Assembly (NCBI GenBank): GCA_032433765.1
Contig: JAVIAB010000025.1
Coordinates: 39,925,067 to 39,989,066, forward strand
DNA length: 64,000 bases
Direction: 5' to 3'
Source of the DNA: Megaustenia siamemsis
Taxonomy: Eukaryota; Mollusca; Gastropoda; Stylommatophora; Ariophantidae
This document shows, in pieces, positions 20,220 to 31,600 of this stretch. The position numbers and the translations under genes are program-made. The stretch's first letter is position 1. Every line of letters starts with the position of its first letter. The notes under the pieces are model-generated. The model saw nothing but the letters and a program-made list of their open reading frames with translations, made no database searches and was not told the DNA's origin.

Positions 20220-20775
20220 AGAATAAACAAAGAAGAAAAAAGAAACAAAATAAAGAAGCAATGAAAGAAAGAAACAGACAAGCTCACGAAAAAAACAAGC
20301 GAAGAAAAGATGCAAGATTGAGAAATCATAAAACAAAGAAAAGATAAAAATAAAAGAAACAAACAAACAAAAAAGAAAAAAACAAAGAAAACAGATAAAC
20401 AAAAAAAAAAGAAACAAACAAATAAAAGACAGAGAAAAAAAAAACAGAGGTCAGTAAGAAACAAAAGAGGGAAATAAACAAAAGAAGGAAGCAAATAAAA
20501 GAGGGAATCAAACACACACAATAAGAAACAAGATAAAGAAACAAAACAAAAGAAACAAAAACAAGAGAAGCAAAAAGGAATAAATAATGAAAAGAAACAA
20601 ATAAACATGCAAACAAGCAAGCAAAAAAAAAGGAACAAATATACGAAATAAGCAAACAAAGAAAAGAAACCAAAATAAAGAAGAAAAATACCAATCAAAG
20701 ACAAGAAAAATAACTAAACAAAGAAAAAAACGAGAACCAGGAGAAAGAACGAAAGAAAGAAAGAACAGATATCTA
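20220..20775. repeat. A-rich low-complexity tract (AAAC/AAAG)
   Basis: Irregular AAACAAAGAAAAG sequence on the plus strand. The hydrophobic F/L/S-rich minus-strand frames over it are composition by-products. Bases 20776-21267 after it hold no recognised feature. Confidence 0.85.
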
Positions 20776-21267
20776 CCTTCTGTGTGGTCAGAAATGCCCC
20801 ATTTCCCATTGTTATTATATCCAAAGTCCGGCCGTCCATTCTCTCTTTATTAGTATTGATCTATGGACTGTACCCAATCAGGTCCCGTCTCTACTCACCG
20901 GAACTGGCACTATTTGCTCTGCTTCGTAAGCAATCAGAGACACCAGACAGCTGCGTGTCTGGGATAAATGAAATATAAACGACTGTTGCAAATGAATAAG
21001 AAATATTTCATAAAGATAAAGCTGATAACCCACACGAGGAGTGAGAGAATCAAATGAGTAGTGAATGTATAAAATAAGAGATCTGGTGTATGGGAGGTCG
21101 TCTGTGGTGTTTAATCATCCAGTGGGTGATTTTTGTGGCTCGTTTCATGACTAGAGTCAAGTGGTAGATGAAAGCCCAATTTGAACGGACACAGAGGATG
21201 TAAAGTAATCGCTGATTGGTTGCTGTAGACAGCAGGCAATGTCACATGTTGTATGGTTGGTTAAACA

Positions 21268-24012
21268 CTTGATTGTTCTATCGGAACGAGTTCTTCAACT
21301 GTTTGCTCTATCTGAACGAGTTCTTCAATTTTGTGTTCCGTCTGAACGAGCTCACCAACTATTTGTTCAATCCGAACGAGTTAACCGTTTGTTTGTTTTA
21401 TCTGAATACGTTCTTCTACTGTTTGTTCTATCTGAACAAGTTCTGCAACTGTTTGTTCTATCTGAACAAGTTCTGCAACTGTTTGTTCTATCTGAACGAG
21501 TTCTTCTACTGTTTGTTCTATCTGAATAAGTTCTTCTACTGTTTGTTCTATCTGAATAAGTTCTTCTACTGTTTGTTCTATCTTCTGCAACTCTTTGTTC
21601 TATCTGAACGAGTTCTTCTACTGTTTGTTCAATATGAACAAGTTCTTCAACTGTTTATTTTATCTGAACAAGTTCTTAAACTCTTTGTTATATCTGAACA
21701 AATTCTTTAACTGTTTTTTCTATCTGAACAAGTTCTTTAACTGTTTGGTTTATCTGAACAAGTTATTGATCCGTTTGTTCTACCTGAACAAGTTCTTCTG
21801 CTGTTTTTTTCTATCTGAACAAGTTCTTTAACTGTTTGTTCTATCTGAACAAGTCCTACAACTCTTTCTTTTTGTTTGATCAAGTTCTACAACTCTTTCC
21901 TTTATTTGAACAAATCCTACTACTCTTTCCTTCATTTGAGCAAGTTCTACAACTCTTTCCTTCATTTGATCAAGTTCTACAACTCTTTCCTTCACTTAAG
22001 CAAGTTCTACAACTCTTTCTATTGTTTCAACAAGTCCAACAACTCTTTCTTTTATTTGAACATATCCTACAACTCTTTCTTTTATTTGAACAAGTTCTAC
22101 AACTCTTTCTATTGTTTCAACAAGTCCAACAACTCGCTCTATTGTTTCAACAAGTCCAACAACTCTTTCTTTTATTTGAACAAGTCCTACAACTCTTTCC
22201 TTTATTTGAGCAAGTCCTACAACTCTTTCCTTTATTTGAGCAAGTCCTACAACTCTTTCCTTTATTTGAGCAAGTCCTACAACTCTTTCCTTTATTTGAG
22301 CAAGTCCTACAACTCTTTCCTTTATTTGAGCAAGTCCTACAACTCTTTCTTTTGTTTGAACAAGTTCTGCAACTCTTTCTTTTATTTGAATAAGTCCAAC
22401 TCCTCTTTCTTTTATTTGAAAGTTCTGCAACTCTTTCTATTGTTTCAACAAGTCCAACAACTCTTTCTTTTATTTGGACAAGTCCAACAACTCTTTCTTT
22501 TATTTGGACAAGTCCAACTCCTCTTTCTTTTATTTGAAAGTTCTGCAACTCTTTCTATTGTTTCAACAAGTCCAACAACTCTTTCTTTTATTTGGACAAG
22601 TACAACAACTCTTTCCTTTATTTGAGCAAGTCCTACAACTCTTCCCATTATTTGAGCAAGTCCTACAACTCTTTCCTTTATTTGAGCAAGTCCTACAACT
22701 CTTTCCTTTATTTGAGCAAGTCCAACAACTCTTTCTATTGGTTCAACAAGTCCAACAACTCTTTCTTTTATTTGAATAAGTCCAACTCCTCTTTCTTTTA
22801 TTTGAAAGTTCTGCAACTCTTTCTATTGTTTCAACAAGTCCAACAACTCTTTCTTTTATTTGGACAAGTCCAACAACTCTTTCTTTTATTTGGACAAGTC
22901 CAACAACTCTTTCTATTGTTTCATCAAGTCCAACAACTCTTTCTATTGTTTCAACAAGTCCAACAACTCTTTCTTTTATTTGAACAAGTTCTACAACTCT
23001 TTCTATTGTTTCAACAAGTCCAACAACTCGCTCTATTGTTTCAACAAGTCCAACAACTCTTTCTTTTATTTGAACAAGTCCTACAACTCTTTCCTTTATT
23101 TGAGCAAGTCCTACAACTCTTTCCTTTATTTGAGCAAGTCATACAACTCTTTCCTTTATTTGAGCAAGTCCTACAACTCTTTCCTTTATTTGAGCAAGTC
23201 CTACAACTCTTTCTTTTGTTTGAACAAGTTCTGCAACTCTTTCTTTTATTTGAATAAGTCCAACTCCTCTTTCTTTTATTTGAAAGTTCTGCAACTCTTT
23301 CTATTGTTTCAACAAGTCCAACAACTCTTTCTTTTATTTGGACAAGTACAACAACTCTTTCCTTTATTTGAGCAAGTCCTACAACTCTTTCCTTTATTTG
23401 AGCAAGTCCTACAACTCTTTCCTTTATTTGAGCAAGTCCAACAACTCTTTCTATTGGTTCAACAAGTCCAACAACTCTTTCTTTTATTTGGCAAGTCCAA
23501 CAACTCTTTCTATTGTTTCAACAAGTCCAACAACTCTTTCTTTTATTTGAACAAGTTCTACAACTCTTTCTATTGTTTCAACAAGTCCAACAACTCGCTC
23601 TATTGTTTCAACAAGTCCAACAACTCTTTCTTTTATTTGAACAAGTCCTACAACTCTTTCCTTTATTTGAGCAAGTCCTACAACTCTTTCCTTTATTTGA
23701 GCAAGTCATACAACTCTTTCCTTTATTTGAGCAAGTCCTACAACTCTTTCCTTTATTTGAGCAAGTCCTACAACTCTTTCTTTTGTTTGAACAAGTTCTG
23801 CAACTCTTTCTTTTATTTGAATAAGTCCAACTCCTCTTTCTTTTATTTGAAAGTTCTGCAACTCTTTCTATTGTTTCATCAAGTCCAACAACTCTTTCTA
23901 TTGTTTCAACAAGTCCAACAACTCTTTCTTTTATTTGGCAAGTCCAACAACTCTTTCTATTGTTTCAACAAGTCCAACAACTCTTTCTTTTATTTGAACA
24001 AGTCCTACAGCT
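21268..24012. repeat. 2.7 kb evolving 30 bp minisatellite, about 90 copies
   Basis: Left part: GTTTGTTCTATCTGAACAAG then TTCTTCTACT. Right part (from 21840): TTGAACAAGTCCTACAACTC then TTTCCTTTAT, with variants TTGTTTCAACAAGTCC and TTGGACAAGTCC. Blocks recur in order, for example CAACTCGCTCTATTGTTTCA at 22131, 23027 and 23593, so higher-order duplication of several hundred bases has occurred. 30 is ten codons, so many frames stay open as by-products. It ends about 125 bases before exon C. Confidence 0.95.
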
Positions 24013-24138
24013 TTCTTTAAACATTCCACTGAATGATGGTGAGGAAATAAGATGATGATGACGATGATGATTGTGATAATAATGGTGAGAGAAGCAAATT
24101 CCCCCGTGTAAGCCTCTTCTAATCTTTGATATCTTCAG

Positions 24139-24211
24139 AAACGGGAGGTGAAGTTCATGATCTGTACGGACGTGGCCGCTCGCGGTATCGACATCAGTGG
24201 CCTGCCCTACG
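24139..24211 (+). CDS. DDX1: DDX1 exon C: helicase motif V
   Basis: Encodes KREVKFMICTDVAARGIDIS and GLPY. TDVAARGIDI is DEAD-box motif V, which couples ATP hydrolysis to RNA binding. Acceptor TTGATATCTTCAG ends at 24138. The donor GTGAGT starts at 24212, leaving one base (G) that joins TG of the next exon to give valine. The acceptor tract is short and only moderately pyrimidine-rich, with a GATGATGATGACGATG run about 80 bases upstream. Confidence 0.95.
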
Positions 24212-24224
24212 GTGAGTGTCTGCC

Positions 24225-25432
24225 CGCCCTGGTGTCTCTTCAATCTCTTTTTTTTTCCTGTACAACCTCTTGTCTCTTCAGCATCTTATTATTTGTACAG
24301 CATCCTCTTGTCTCTTTAGTCTCTTCTTGTCTCTTCATGCTCTTATTTTTTGTACAGCCCCTTCTTGTCTCTTCAGGCCCTTATTGTATGTACAGCATCT
24401 TCTTGTCTCTTCAGCCTCTTATTGTTTGTACAGCCTCTTGTATTTTAGTCTCTTCTTTTCTCTTCATGCTGTTATTGTATGTACAGCCCCTTCTTGTCTC
24501 TTTGTGCTCTTATTGTTTGTAAAGCCTCTTCTTGTCTCTTCAGCCTCTTATCGTTTGTACAGCCTCCTTTTGTCTTTTTAATCTCTTCTTGTCTCTTCAG
24601 GCTCATATTGTTTGTACAACCTCTCTTCTGCCTATTACTCTCTGTACAGCCTCATTTTGTCTCTTCGGCCTATTATTGTTCTTACTGCCTCTTCTTGCTG
24701 CTTCTCGTATTGTCTGTAATGCCTCTTTCAGTCTGTATGGCCTCTTATTTTCTGTACATTCACTTGTCTCTTCAACCTCTTATTGCCTGTACAGCCTCTT
24801 CTCATCTCTTCAACCTTTTATTGTATGTACTGCCTCTTCTTGTCTTTTCAGTTTATCTGTACAGCCTCTACTTGTCTGTTCTCTTCAACCTCTTTTTGCC
24901 TCTTCAGACTCTTCTTGTTTTTTTTTTTTCCAGCTTTTTGTCTCTTCAGCCTCTTCTTGTCTCTTCAGTTTCTTGTTGTCACTACATCCTCTTGTCTTGT
25001 CTCTTCAGCCTCTTCTTGTCTCTTCAGCCTCGTCTTGTCTCTTCAGTTTTTTGTTGTCACTACATCCTCTTGTCTTGTCTCTTCAGCCTCTTCTTGTCTC
25101 TTCAGCCCCTTCTTGTCTCCTCGGGTTCTTATTTCTTTAGCCTCATCTTGTCTCTTCAGTTTCTTGTTGTCAGTACATCCTCTTCTCGTCTTGTCTCTTC
25201 AGCCTCTTCTTGTCTCTTCAGCCTCTTCTTGTCTCTTCAGCCTCATCTTGTCTCTTCAGCCTCATCTTGTCTCTTCAGTTTCTTGTTGTTAGTGCATCCT
25301 CATCTTATCTTGTCTCTTCAGCCTAATCTTGTCTCTTCAGTTTCTTTTTGTCAGTACATCCTCTTCTTGTCTTGTCTTGTCTTGTCTCTTCAGCCTCTTT
25401 TTGTCTCTTCAGCCTCTTCTTGTCTGTATATT
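24225..25432. repeat. Pyrimidine-rich acceptor-like array (TCTTGTCTCTTCAGCCTCT)
   Basis: Units of about 18-57 bp built from CTTCTTGTCTCTTCAGCCTC, with TATTGTTTGTACAGCCTC variants on the left. Dozens of copies; each TCTCTTCAG or TTTGTACAG resembles a 3' splice acceptor. It starts 13 bases after the exon C donor. Confidence 0.9.
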
Positions 25433-25439
25433 AAAGAGT

Positions 25440-26442
25440 AAGTCTGATAATGATGGTCGTCTCACTTGTAAGGAAAAGGAGGAGACTATAAGGAAAGGGA
25501 GGAGGCTTTAAAGAAAGGGAGGAGACTAAGGAAATGGAGGAGACTAGAGATAGGTGAATGATGTGAGTTGTCTCACCTGAAAGGAAAGGGAGACTAGAGA
25601 TAGGTGAATGATGTAAGTTGTCTCACCTGAAAGGAAAGGGAGACTAGAGATAGGTGAATGATGGAAGTTGTCTCACCTGAAAGGAAAGGGAACTAGATAT
25701 AGATGAATGATGGAAGTTGTCTCACTTGTAAGGGAAGGGAACTAGATATAGATGAATGATGGAAGTTGTCTCACTTGTAAGGGAAGGAAACTAGATATAG
25801 ATGAATGATGGGAGTTTTCTCACTTGTAAGGAAAGATCGATGAATGATTGGAGTTGTCTCACTTGTAAGGGAAGGGAACTAGATATAGATGAATGATGGA
25901 AGTTGTCTCACTTGTAAGGAAAGGAAACTAGATATAGATGAATGATGGGAGTTGTCTCACTTGTAAGGAAAGGGAACTAGATATAGATGAATGATGGGAG
26001 TTGTCTCACTTGTAAGGAAAGGGAACTAGATATAGATGAATGATGGGAGTTGTCTCACTTGTAAGGAAAGGGAACTAGATATAGATAAATGATGGGAGTT
26101 TTCTCACTTGTAAGGAAAGGGAACTAGATATAGATGAATGATGGGAGTTGTCTCACTTGTAAGGAAAGGGAACTAGATATAGATAAATGATGGGAGTTTT
26201 CTCACTTGTAAGGAAAGGGAACTAGAGATAGATGAATGATGGTAGTTGTCTCACTTGTAAGGAAAGATCGATGAATGACTGGAGTTGTCTCACTTGTAAG
26301 GAAAGGGAACTAGATATAGATGAATGATGGGAGTTTTCTCACTTGTAAGGAAAGGGAGACTAGAGATAGATGAATGATGGGAGTTTTCTCACTTGTAAGG
26401 AAAGGGAGACTAGAGATAGATGAATGATGTGAGTTGTCTCAC
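25440..26442. repeat. 49 bp minisatellite, left arm of a large inverted repeat
   Basis: Unit: AGATATAGATGAATGATGGG, AGTTGTCTCACTTGTAAGGA, AAGGGAACT, about 18 copies. The first ~100 bases are GGAGGAGACTATAAGGAAAG. The sequence is the reverse complement of the array starting at 26517. Confidence 0.95.
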
Positions 26443-26516
26443 AGAGATAGAGAGGGGAGCTTTTCATCTGAGTTCTTGCTGACTCATGGTCAAAACATTA
26501 CTCTTACTGCCCAAAT

Positions 26517-27300
26517 GAGACAACCCCCATCATTCACCTATCTCTAGTCTCCCTTTTCTTTCAAGTGAGACAACCCCCATCATTCACCTATCTCTAGTCT
26601 CCCTTTTCTTTCAAGTGAGACAACTCACATCATTCACCTATCTCTAGTCTCCCTTTTCTTTCAAGTGAGACAACTCACATCATTCACCTATCTCTAGTCT
26701 CCCTTTTCTTTCAAGTGAGACAACCCCCATCATTCACCTATCTCTAGTCTCCCTTTTCTTTCAAGTGAGACAATCCCCATCATTCACCTATCTCTAGTCT
26801 CCCTTTTCTTTCAAGTGAGACAACTCACATCATTCACCTATCTCTAGTCTCCCTTTTCTTTCAAGTGAGACAATCCCCATCATTCACCTATCTCTAGTCT
26901 CCCTTTTCTTTCAAGTGAGACAACCCCCATCATTCACCTATCTCTAGTCTCCCTTTTCTTTCAAGTGAGACAACCCCCATCATTCACCTATCTCTAGTCT
27001 ACCTTTTCTTTCAAGTGAGACAATCCCCATCATTCACCTATCTCTAGTCCCCTTTTCTTTCAAGTGAGACAATCCCCATCATTCACCTATCTCTAGTCTC
27101 CCTTTTCTTTCAAGTGAGACAATCCCCATCATTCACCTATCTCTAGTCTCCCTTTTCTTTCAAGTGAGACAACTCACATCATTCACCTATCTCTAGTCTC
27201 CCTTTTCTTTCAAGTGAGACAATCCCCATCATTCACCTATCTCTAGTCTCCCTTTTCTTTCAAGTGAGACAACTCACATCATTCACCTATCTCTAGTCTC
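26517..27300. repeat. 50 bp minisatellite, right arm of the inverted repeat
   Basis: Unit: CAACCCCCATCATTCACCTA, TCTCTAGTCTCCCTTTTCTT, TCAAGTGAGA, about 16 copies. It is complementary to the left arm across a 74 base spacer (26443-26516). Variants CAACTCACATC and CAATCCCCATC mix along the array. Confidence 0.95.
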
Positions 27301-27925
27301 CTCCACTTCCTTATAGTCTCTCGTTCCTTAAAGCCTCCTTCCTTTTCTTATAGTCTCCTTCCTTTCCTTATAGTCTCCGCCCTTTCCTTATAGTCTGCTC
27401 CCTTTCCTTATAGTCTGCTCCCTTTCCTTAAAGCCTCCTCCCTTTCCTAATAGTCTCCTCCCTTTCCTTATAGTCTCCTCCCTTTCCTTGAAGCCTCCTC
27501 CCTTTCCTTAAAGCCTCCTCCCTTTCTTTATAGTCTCCTGCCTTTCCTTAAAGTCTCCTGCTGTTCCCTTTCCTTATAGTCTCCTCCCTTTCCTTATAGC
27601 CTCCTCCCTTTCCTTATAGTCTCCTCCCTTTCCTTGAAGCCTCCTCCCTTTCCTTAAAGCCTCCTCCCTTTCTTTATAGTCTCCTGCCTTTCCTTAAAGT
27701 CTCCTGCTGTTCCCTTTCCTTATAGTCTCCTCCCTTTCCTTATAGCCTCCTCCCTTTCCTTATAGTCTCCTCCCTTTCCTTAAAACCTCCTCCTTTTCCT
27801 TATAGTCTCCCCCCATTCCTTAAAGTCTTCTACCTTTCCTTAAAGTCTCCTCCCTTTCCTTAAAGTCTCCTGCCTTTCCCTTTCCTTATAGTCTCCTCCC
27901 TTTTCTTACAGTCTCTCTTCCTTGT
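27300..27925. repeat. ~20 bp pyrimidine-rich array
   Basis: Unit: TAGTCTCCTCCCTTTCCTTA with AAGCCTCC variants, about 30 copies. It is complementary to the GGAGGAGACTATAAGG flank of the left arm, so it extends the inverted repeat. A block of about 143 bases containing CTCCTGCTGTTCCCTTTCC is duplicated in tandem (around 27470-27750). Confidence 0.92.
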
Positions 27926-28039
27926 TATTCGGATAGCTCACATTATTCACCTATCTCTAGTCTCCCTTACCTTATAGTCTCCCTTTCTACTCCATTTGTA
28001 TGCGTGTCTCTAGTTGTTTTGTTCATCTTTTGTTATTTG

Positions 28040-28460
28040 CAAATACAACCACTTCCGTTAGTCTGATAAACCTCTCATTGTCGTGTATGTACAACCACAT
28101 CTGGCTGCCTATTAAACCTCTCATTGTCGTGTATGTACAACCACATCTGGCTGCCTATTAAACCTCTCATTGTCTTGTATGTACAGCCACATCTGGCTGC
28201 CTATTAAACCTCTCATTGTCTTGTATGAACAACCACATCTGGCTGCCTATTAAACCTCTCATTTTCTTGTATGTACAGACACTTCTAGTTATCTATTAAA
28301 CCTCTCATTTTCTGTGTGCACAGATACTTCTAGTTACCTATTACACCTCTCATTGTCATGTATGTTCAGACACTTCTACTTACCTATTAAACCTATCATT
28401 GTCTTGTATGTTCAGACACTTCTAGTTACCTATTAAACCTCTCATTGTCTGTGTGTACTT
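28040..28460. repeat. 46 bp minisatellite, about 9 copies
   Basis: Unit: CCTCTCATTGTCGTGTATGT, ACAACCACATCTGGCTGCCT, ATTAAA. Later copies change to CAGACACTTCTAGTTACC. The array ends about 40 bases before the exon D acceptor. Confidence 0.9.
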
Positions 28461-28497
28461 GCCAACCTAAAGTTCCTCAAATGTCTCCACCCCCCAG

Positions 28498-28570
28498 TGA
28501 TCAACGTCACGCTGCCGGACGAGAAGCAGAACTACATTCACCGCATTGGTCGAGTCGGTAGAGCTGAACG
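28498..28570 (+). CDS. DDX1: DDX1 exon D: helicase motif VI
   Basis: Encodes [20 protein letters not shown] and GRAER (the first valine and last arginine codons are split). HRIGRVGR is motif VI, carrying the arginine fingers; [10 protein letters not shown] is distinctive of DDX1. Acceptor TCTCCACCCCCCAG ends at 28497. The donor is CG|GTTAGT at 28571, a weaker donor than the others. Exits in phase 2. Confidence 0.95.
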
Positions 28571-28659
28571 GTTAGTTCGCTGTGTTATCATTTTGTCTGT
28601 CACGTATGTTTAAACCTCGTCATCTTCCCTTGACAGACAGAGTCTGTCTTTCTGTCTGT

Positions 28660-31600
28660 TTTCCTGCATATATATCTCTCTGTCTTCTTGCCTATCTCTC
28701 TGTCTTCTTGCCTATATCTCTGTCTTCTTGCCTATCTCTCTGTCTTCTTGCCTATCTCTCTGTCTTCTTGCCTATCTCTCTGTCTTCTTGCCTATATCTC
28801 TGTCTTCTTGTCTATCTCTCTGTCTTCTTGCCTATCTCTCTGTCTTCTTGCCTATCTCTCTGTCTTCTTGCCTATATCTCTGTCAACTTGCCTATCTCTC
28901 TGTCTTCTTGCCTATATCTCTGTCAACTTGCCTATCTCTCTGTCAACTTGCCTATCTCTCTGTCTTCTTGCCTATCTGTCTTCTTGCCTATATCTCTGTC
29001 TTCTTGCCTATATCTCTGTCTTTTTGCCTATCTCTCTGTCTTCTTGCCTATCTCTCTGTCTTCTTGCCTATATCTCTGTCTTCTTGCCTATCTGTCTTCT
29101 TGCCTATCTCTCTGTCGTCTTGCCTATATCTCTGTCTTCTTGCCTATATCTCTGTCTTCTTGCCTATATCTCTGTCTTCTTGCCTATATCTCTGTCTTCT
29201 TGCCTATATCTCTGTCTTTTTGCCTATCTCTCTGTCTTCTTGCCTATCTCTCTGTCTTCTTGCCTATCTCTCTGTCTTCTTGCCTATCTCTCTGTCTTCT
29301 TGCCTATATCTCTGTCTTCTTGTCTATCTCTCTGTCTTCTTGCCTATCTCTCTGTCTTCTTGCCTATCTCTCTGTCTTCTTGCCTATATCTCTGTCAACT
29401 TGCCTATCTCTCTGTCTTCTTGCCTATATCTCTGTCAACTTGCCTATCTCTCTGTCAACTTGCCTATCTCTCTGTCTTCTTGCCTATCTGTCTTCTTGCC
29501 TATATCTCTGTCTTCTTGCCTATATCTCTGTCTTTTTGCCTATCTCTCTGTCTTCTTGCCTATCTCTCTGTCTTCTTGCCTATATCTCTGTCTTCTTGCC
29601 TATCTGTCTTCTTGCCTATCTCTCTGTCTTCTTGCCTATATCTCTGTCTTCTTGCCTATATCTCTGTCTTCTTGCCTATATCTCTGTCTTCTTGCCTATA
29701 TCTCTGTCTTTTTGCCTATCTCTCTGTCTTCTTGCCTATCTCTCTGTCTTCTTGCCTATCTCTCTGTCTTCTTGCCTATATCTCTGTCTTCTTGCCTATA
29801 TCTCTGTCTTCTTGCCTATATCTCTGTCTTTTTGCCTATATCTCTGTCTTCTTGCCTATATCTCTGTCTTTTTGCCTATATCTCTGTCTTCTTGCCTATC
29901 TCTCTGTCTTCTTGCCTATCTCTCTGTCTTCTTGCCTATCTCTCTGTCTTCTTGCCTATATCTCTGTCAACTTGCCTATATCTCTGTCTTCTTGCCTATA
30001 TCTCTGTCGTCTTGCCTATATCTCTGTCTTCTTGCCTATATCTCTGTCTTCTTGTCTATATCTCTGTCTTCTTGCCTATATCTCTGTCTTCTTGCCTATA
30101 TCTCTGTCTTCTTGCCTATATCTCTGTCTTCTTGCCTATCTCTCTGTCGTCTTGTCTATCTCTCTGTCGTATTGTCTATCTCTCTGTCTTCTTGCCTATC
30201 TCTCTGTCGTCTTGTCTATCTCTCTGTCGTCTTGTCTATCTCTCTGTCGTCTTGTCTATCTCTCTGTCTTCTTGCCTATCTCTCTGTCGTCGTGTCTATC
30301 TCTCTGTCTTCTTGCCTATCTCTCTGTCGTCTTGTCTATCTCTCTGTCGTCTTGTCTATCTCTCTGTCGTCTTGTCTATCTCTCTGTCGTCTTGTCTATC
30401 TCTCTGTCTTCATGCCTATCTCTCTGTCTTCTTGCCTATCTCTCTGTCTTCTTGTTTATCTCTCTGTCGTCTTGCCTATATCTCTGTCGTCTTGCCTATA
30501 TCTCTGTCTTCTTGCCTATATCTCTGTCTTCTTGCCTATATCTCTGTCTTCTTGCCTATCTCTCTGTCGTCTTGCCTATCTCTGTCTTCTTGTCTATCTC
30601 TCTGTCGTCTTGCCTATCTCTGTCTTCTTGTCTATCTCTCTGTCTTCATGCCTATCTCTCTGCCTTCTTGCCTATCTCTCTGTCTTCTTGTTTATCTCTC
30701 TGTCGTCTTGCCTATATCTCTGTCTTCTTGCCTATATCTCTGTCTTCTTGTTTATCTCTCTGTCTTCTTGTTTATCTCTCTGTCGTCTTGCCTATATCTC
30801 TGTCTTCTTGCCTATATCTCTGTCTTCTTGTTTATCTCTCTGTCTTCTTGTTTATCTCTCTGTCGTCTTGCCTATATCTCTGTCTTCATGCCTATATCTC
30901 TGCCTTCTTGCCTATCTCTCTGTCTTCTTGTTTATCTCTCTGTCGTCTTGCCTATATCTCTGTCTTCTTGCCTATATCTCTGTCTTCTTGACTATCTCTC
31001 TGTCTTCTTGTCTATCTCTCTGTCTTCATGCCTATCTCAACCTTCTTGCCTATCTCTCTGTCTTCTTGTTTATCTCTCTGTCTTCTTGCCCGTCTCTCTG
31101 TTTTCTTGCCCATCTCTCTGTCTTCTTGCCTATCTCTCTGTCTTCTTGCCTATCTCTTTGTCTTCTTGCCTATCTCTCTGTCTTCTTGCCTATCTCTCTG
31201 TCTTCTTGCCTATCTCTCTGTCTTCTTGCCTATCTCTCTGTCTTCTTGCCTATCTCTCTGTCTTCTTGCCTATCTCTCTGTCTTCTTGCCCATCTCTCTG
31301 TCTTCTTGTTTATCTCTCTGTCTTCTTGCCTATCTCTCTGTCTTCTTGCCCATCTCTCTGTCTTCTTGTTTATCTCTCTGTCTTCTTGCCTATCTCTCTG
31401 TTTTCTTGCCTATCTCTCTGTCTTCTTGCCTATCTCTCTGTCTTCTTGTCTATCTCTCTGTCGTCTTGCCTATCTCTCTGTTTTCTTGTCTATCTCTCTG
31501 TCGTCTTGTCTATCTCTCTGTCGTCTTGCCTATCTCTTTGTCTTCTTGCCTATCTCTTTGTCTTCTTGCCTATCTCTCTGTCTTCTTGCCTATCTCTCTG

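Noticed and set aside
20052..20704. Hydrophobic minus-strand frames resembling membrane proteins
   Set aside because: They read the complement of an A-rich tract (T-rich codons for F, L, S), with no domain structure.
21239..24020. Multiple F/L/N/S-rich repeat frames up to 386 codons
   Set aside because: 30 bp period by-products of low-complexity sequence.
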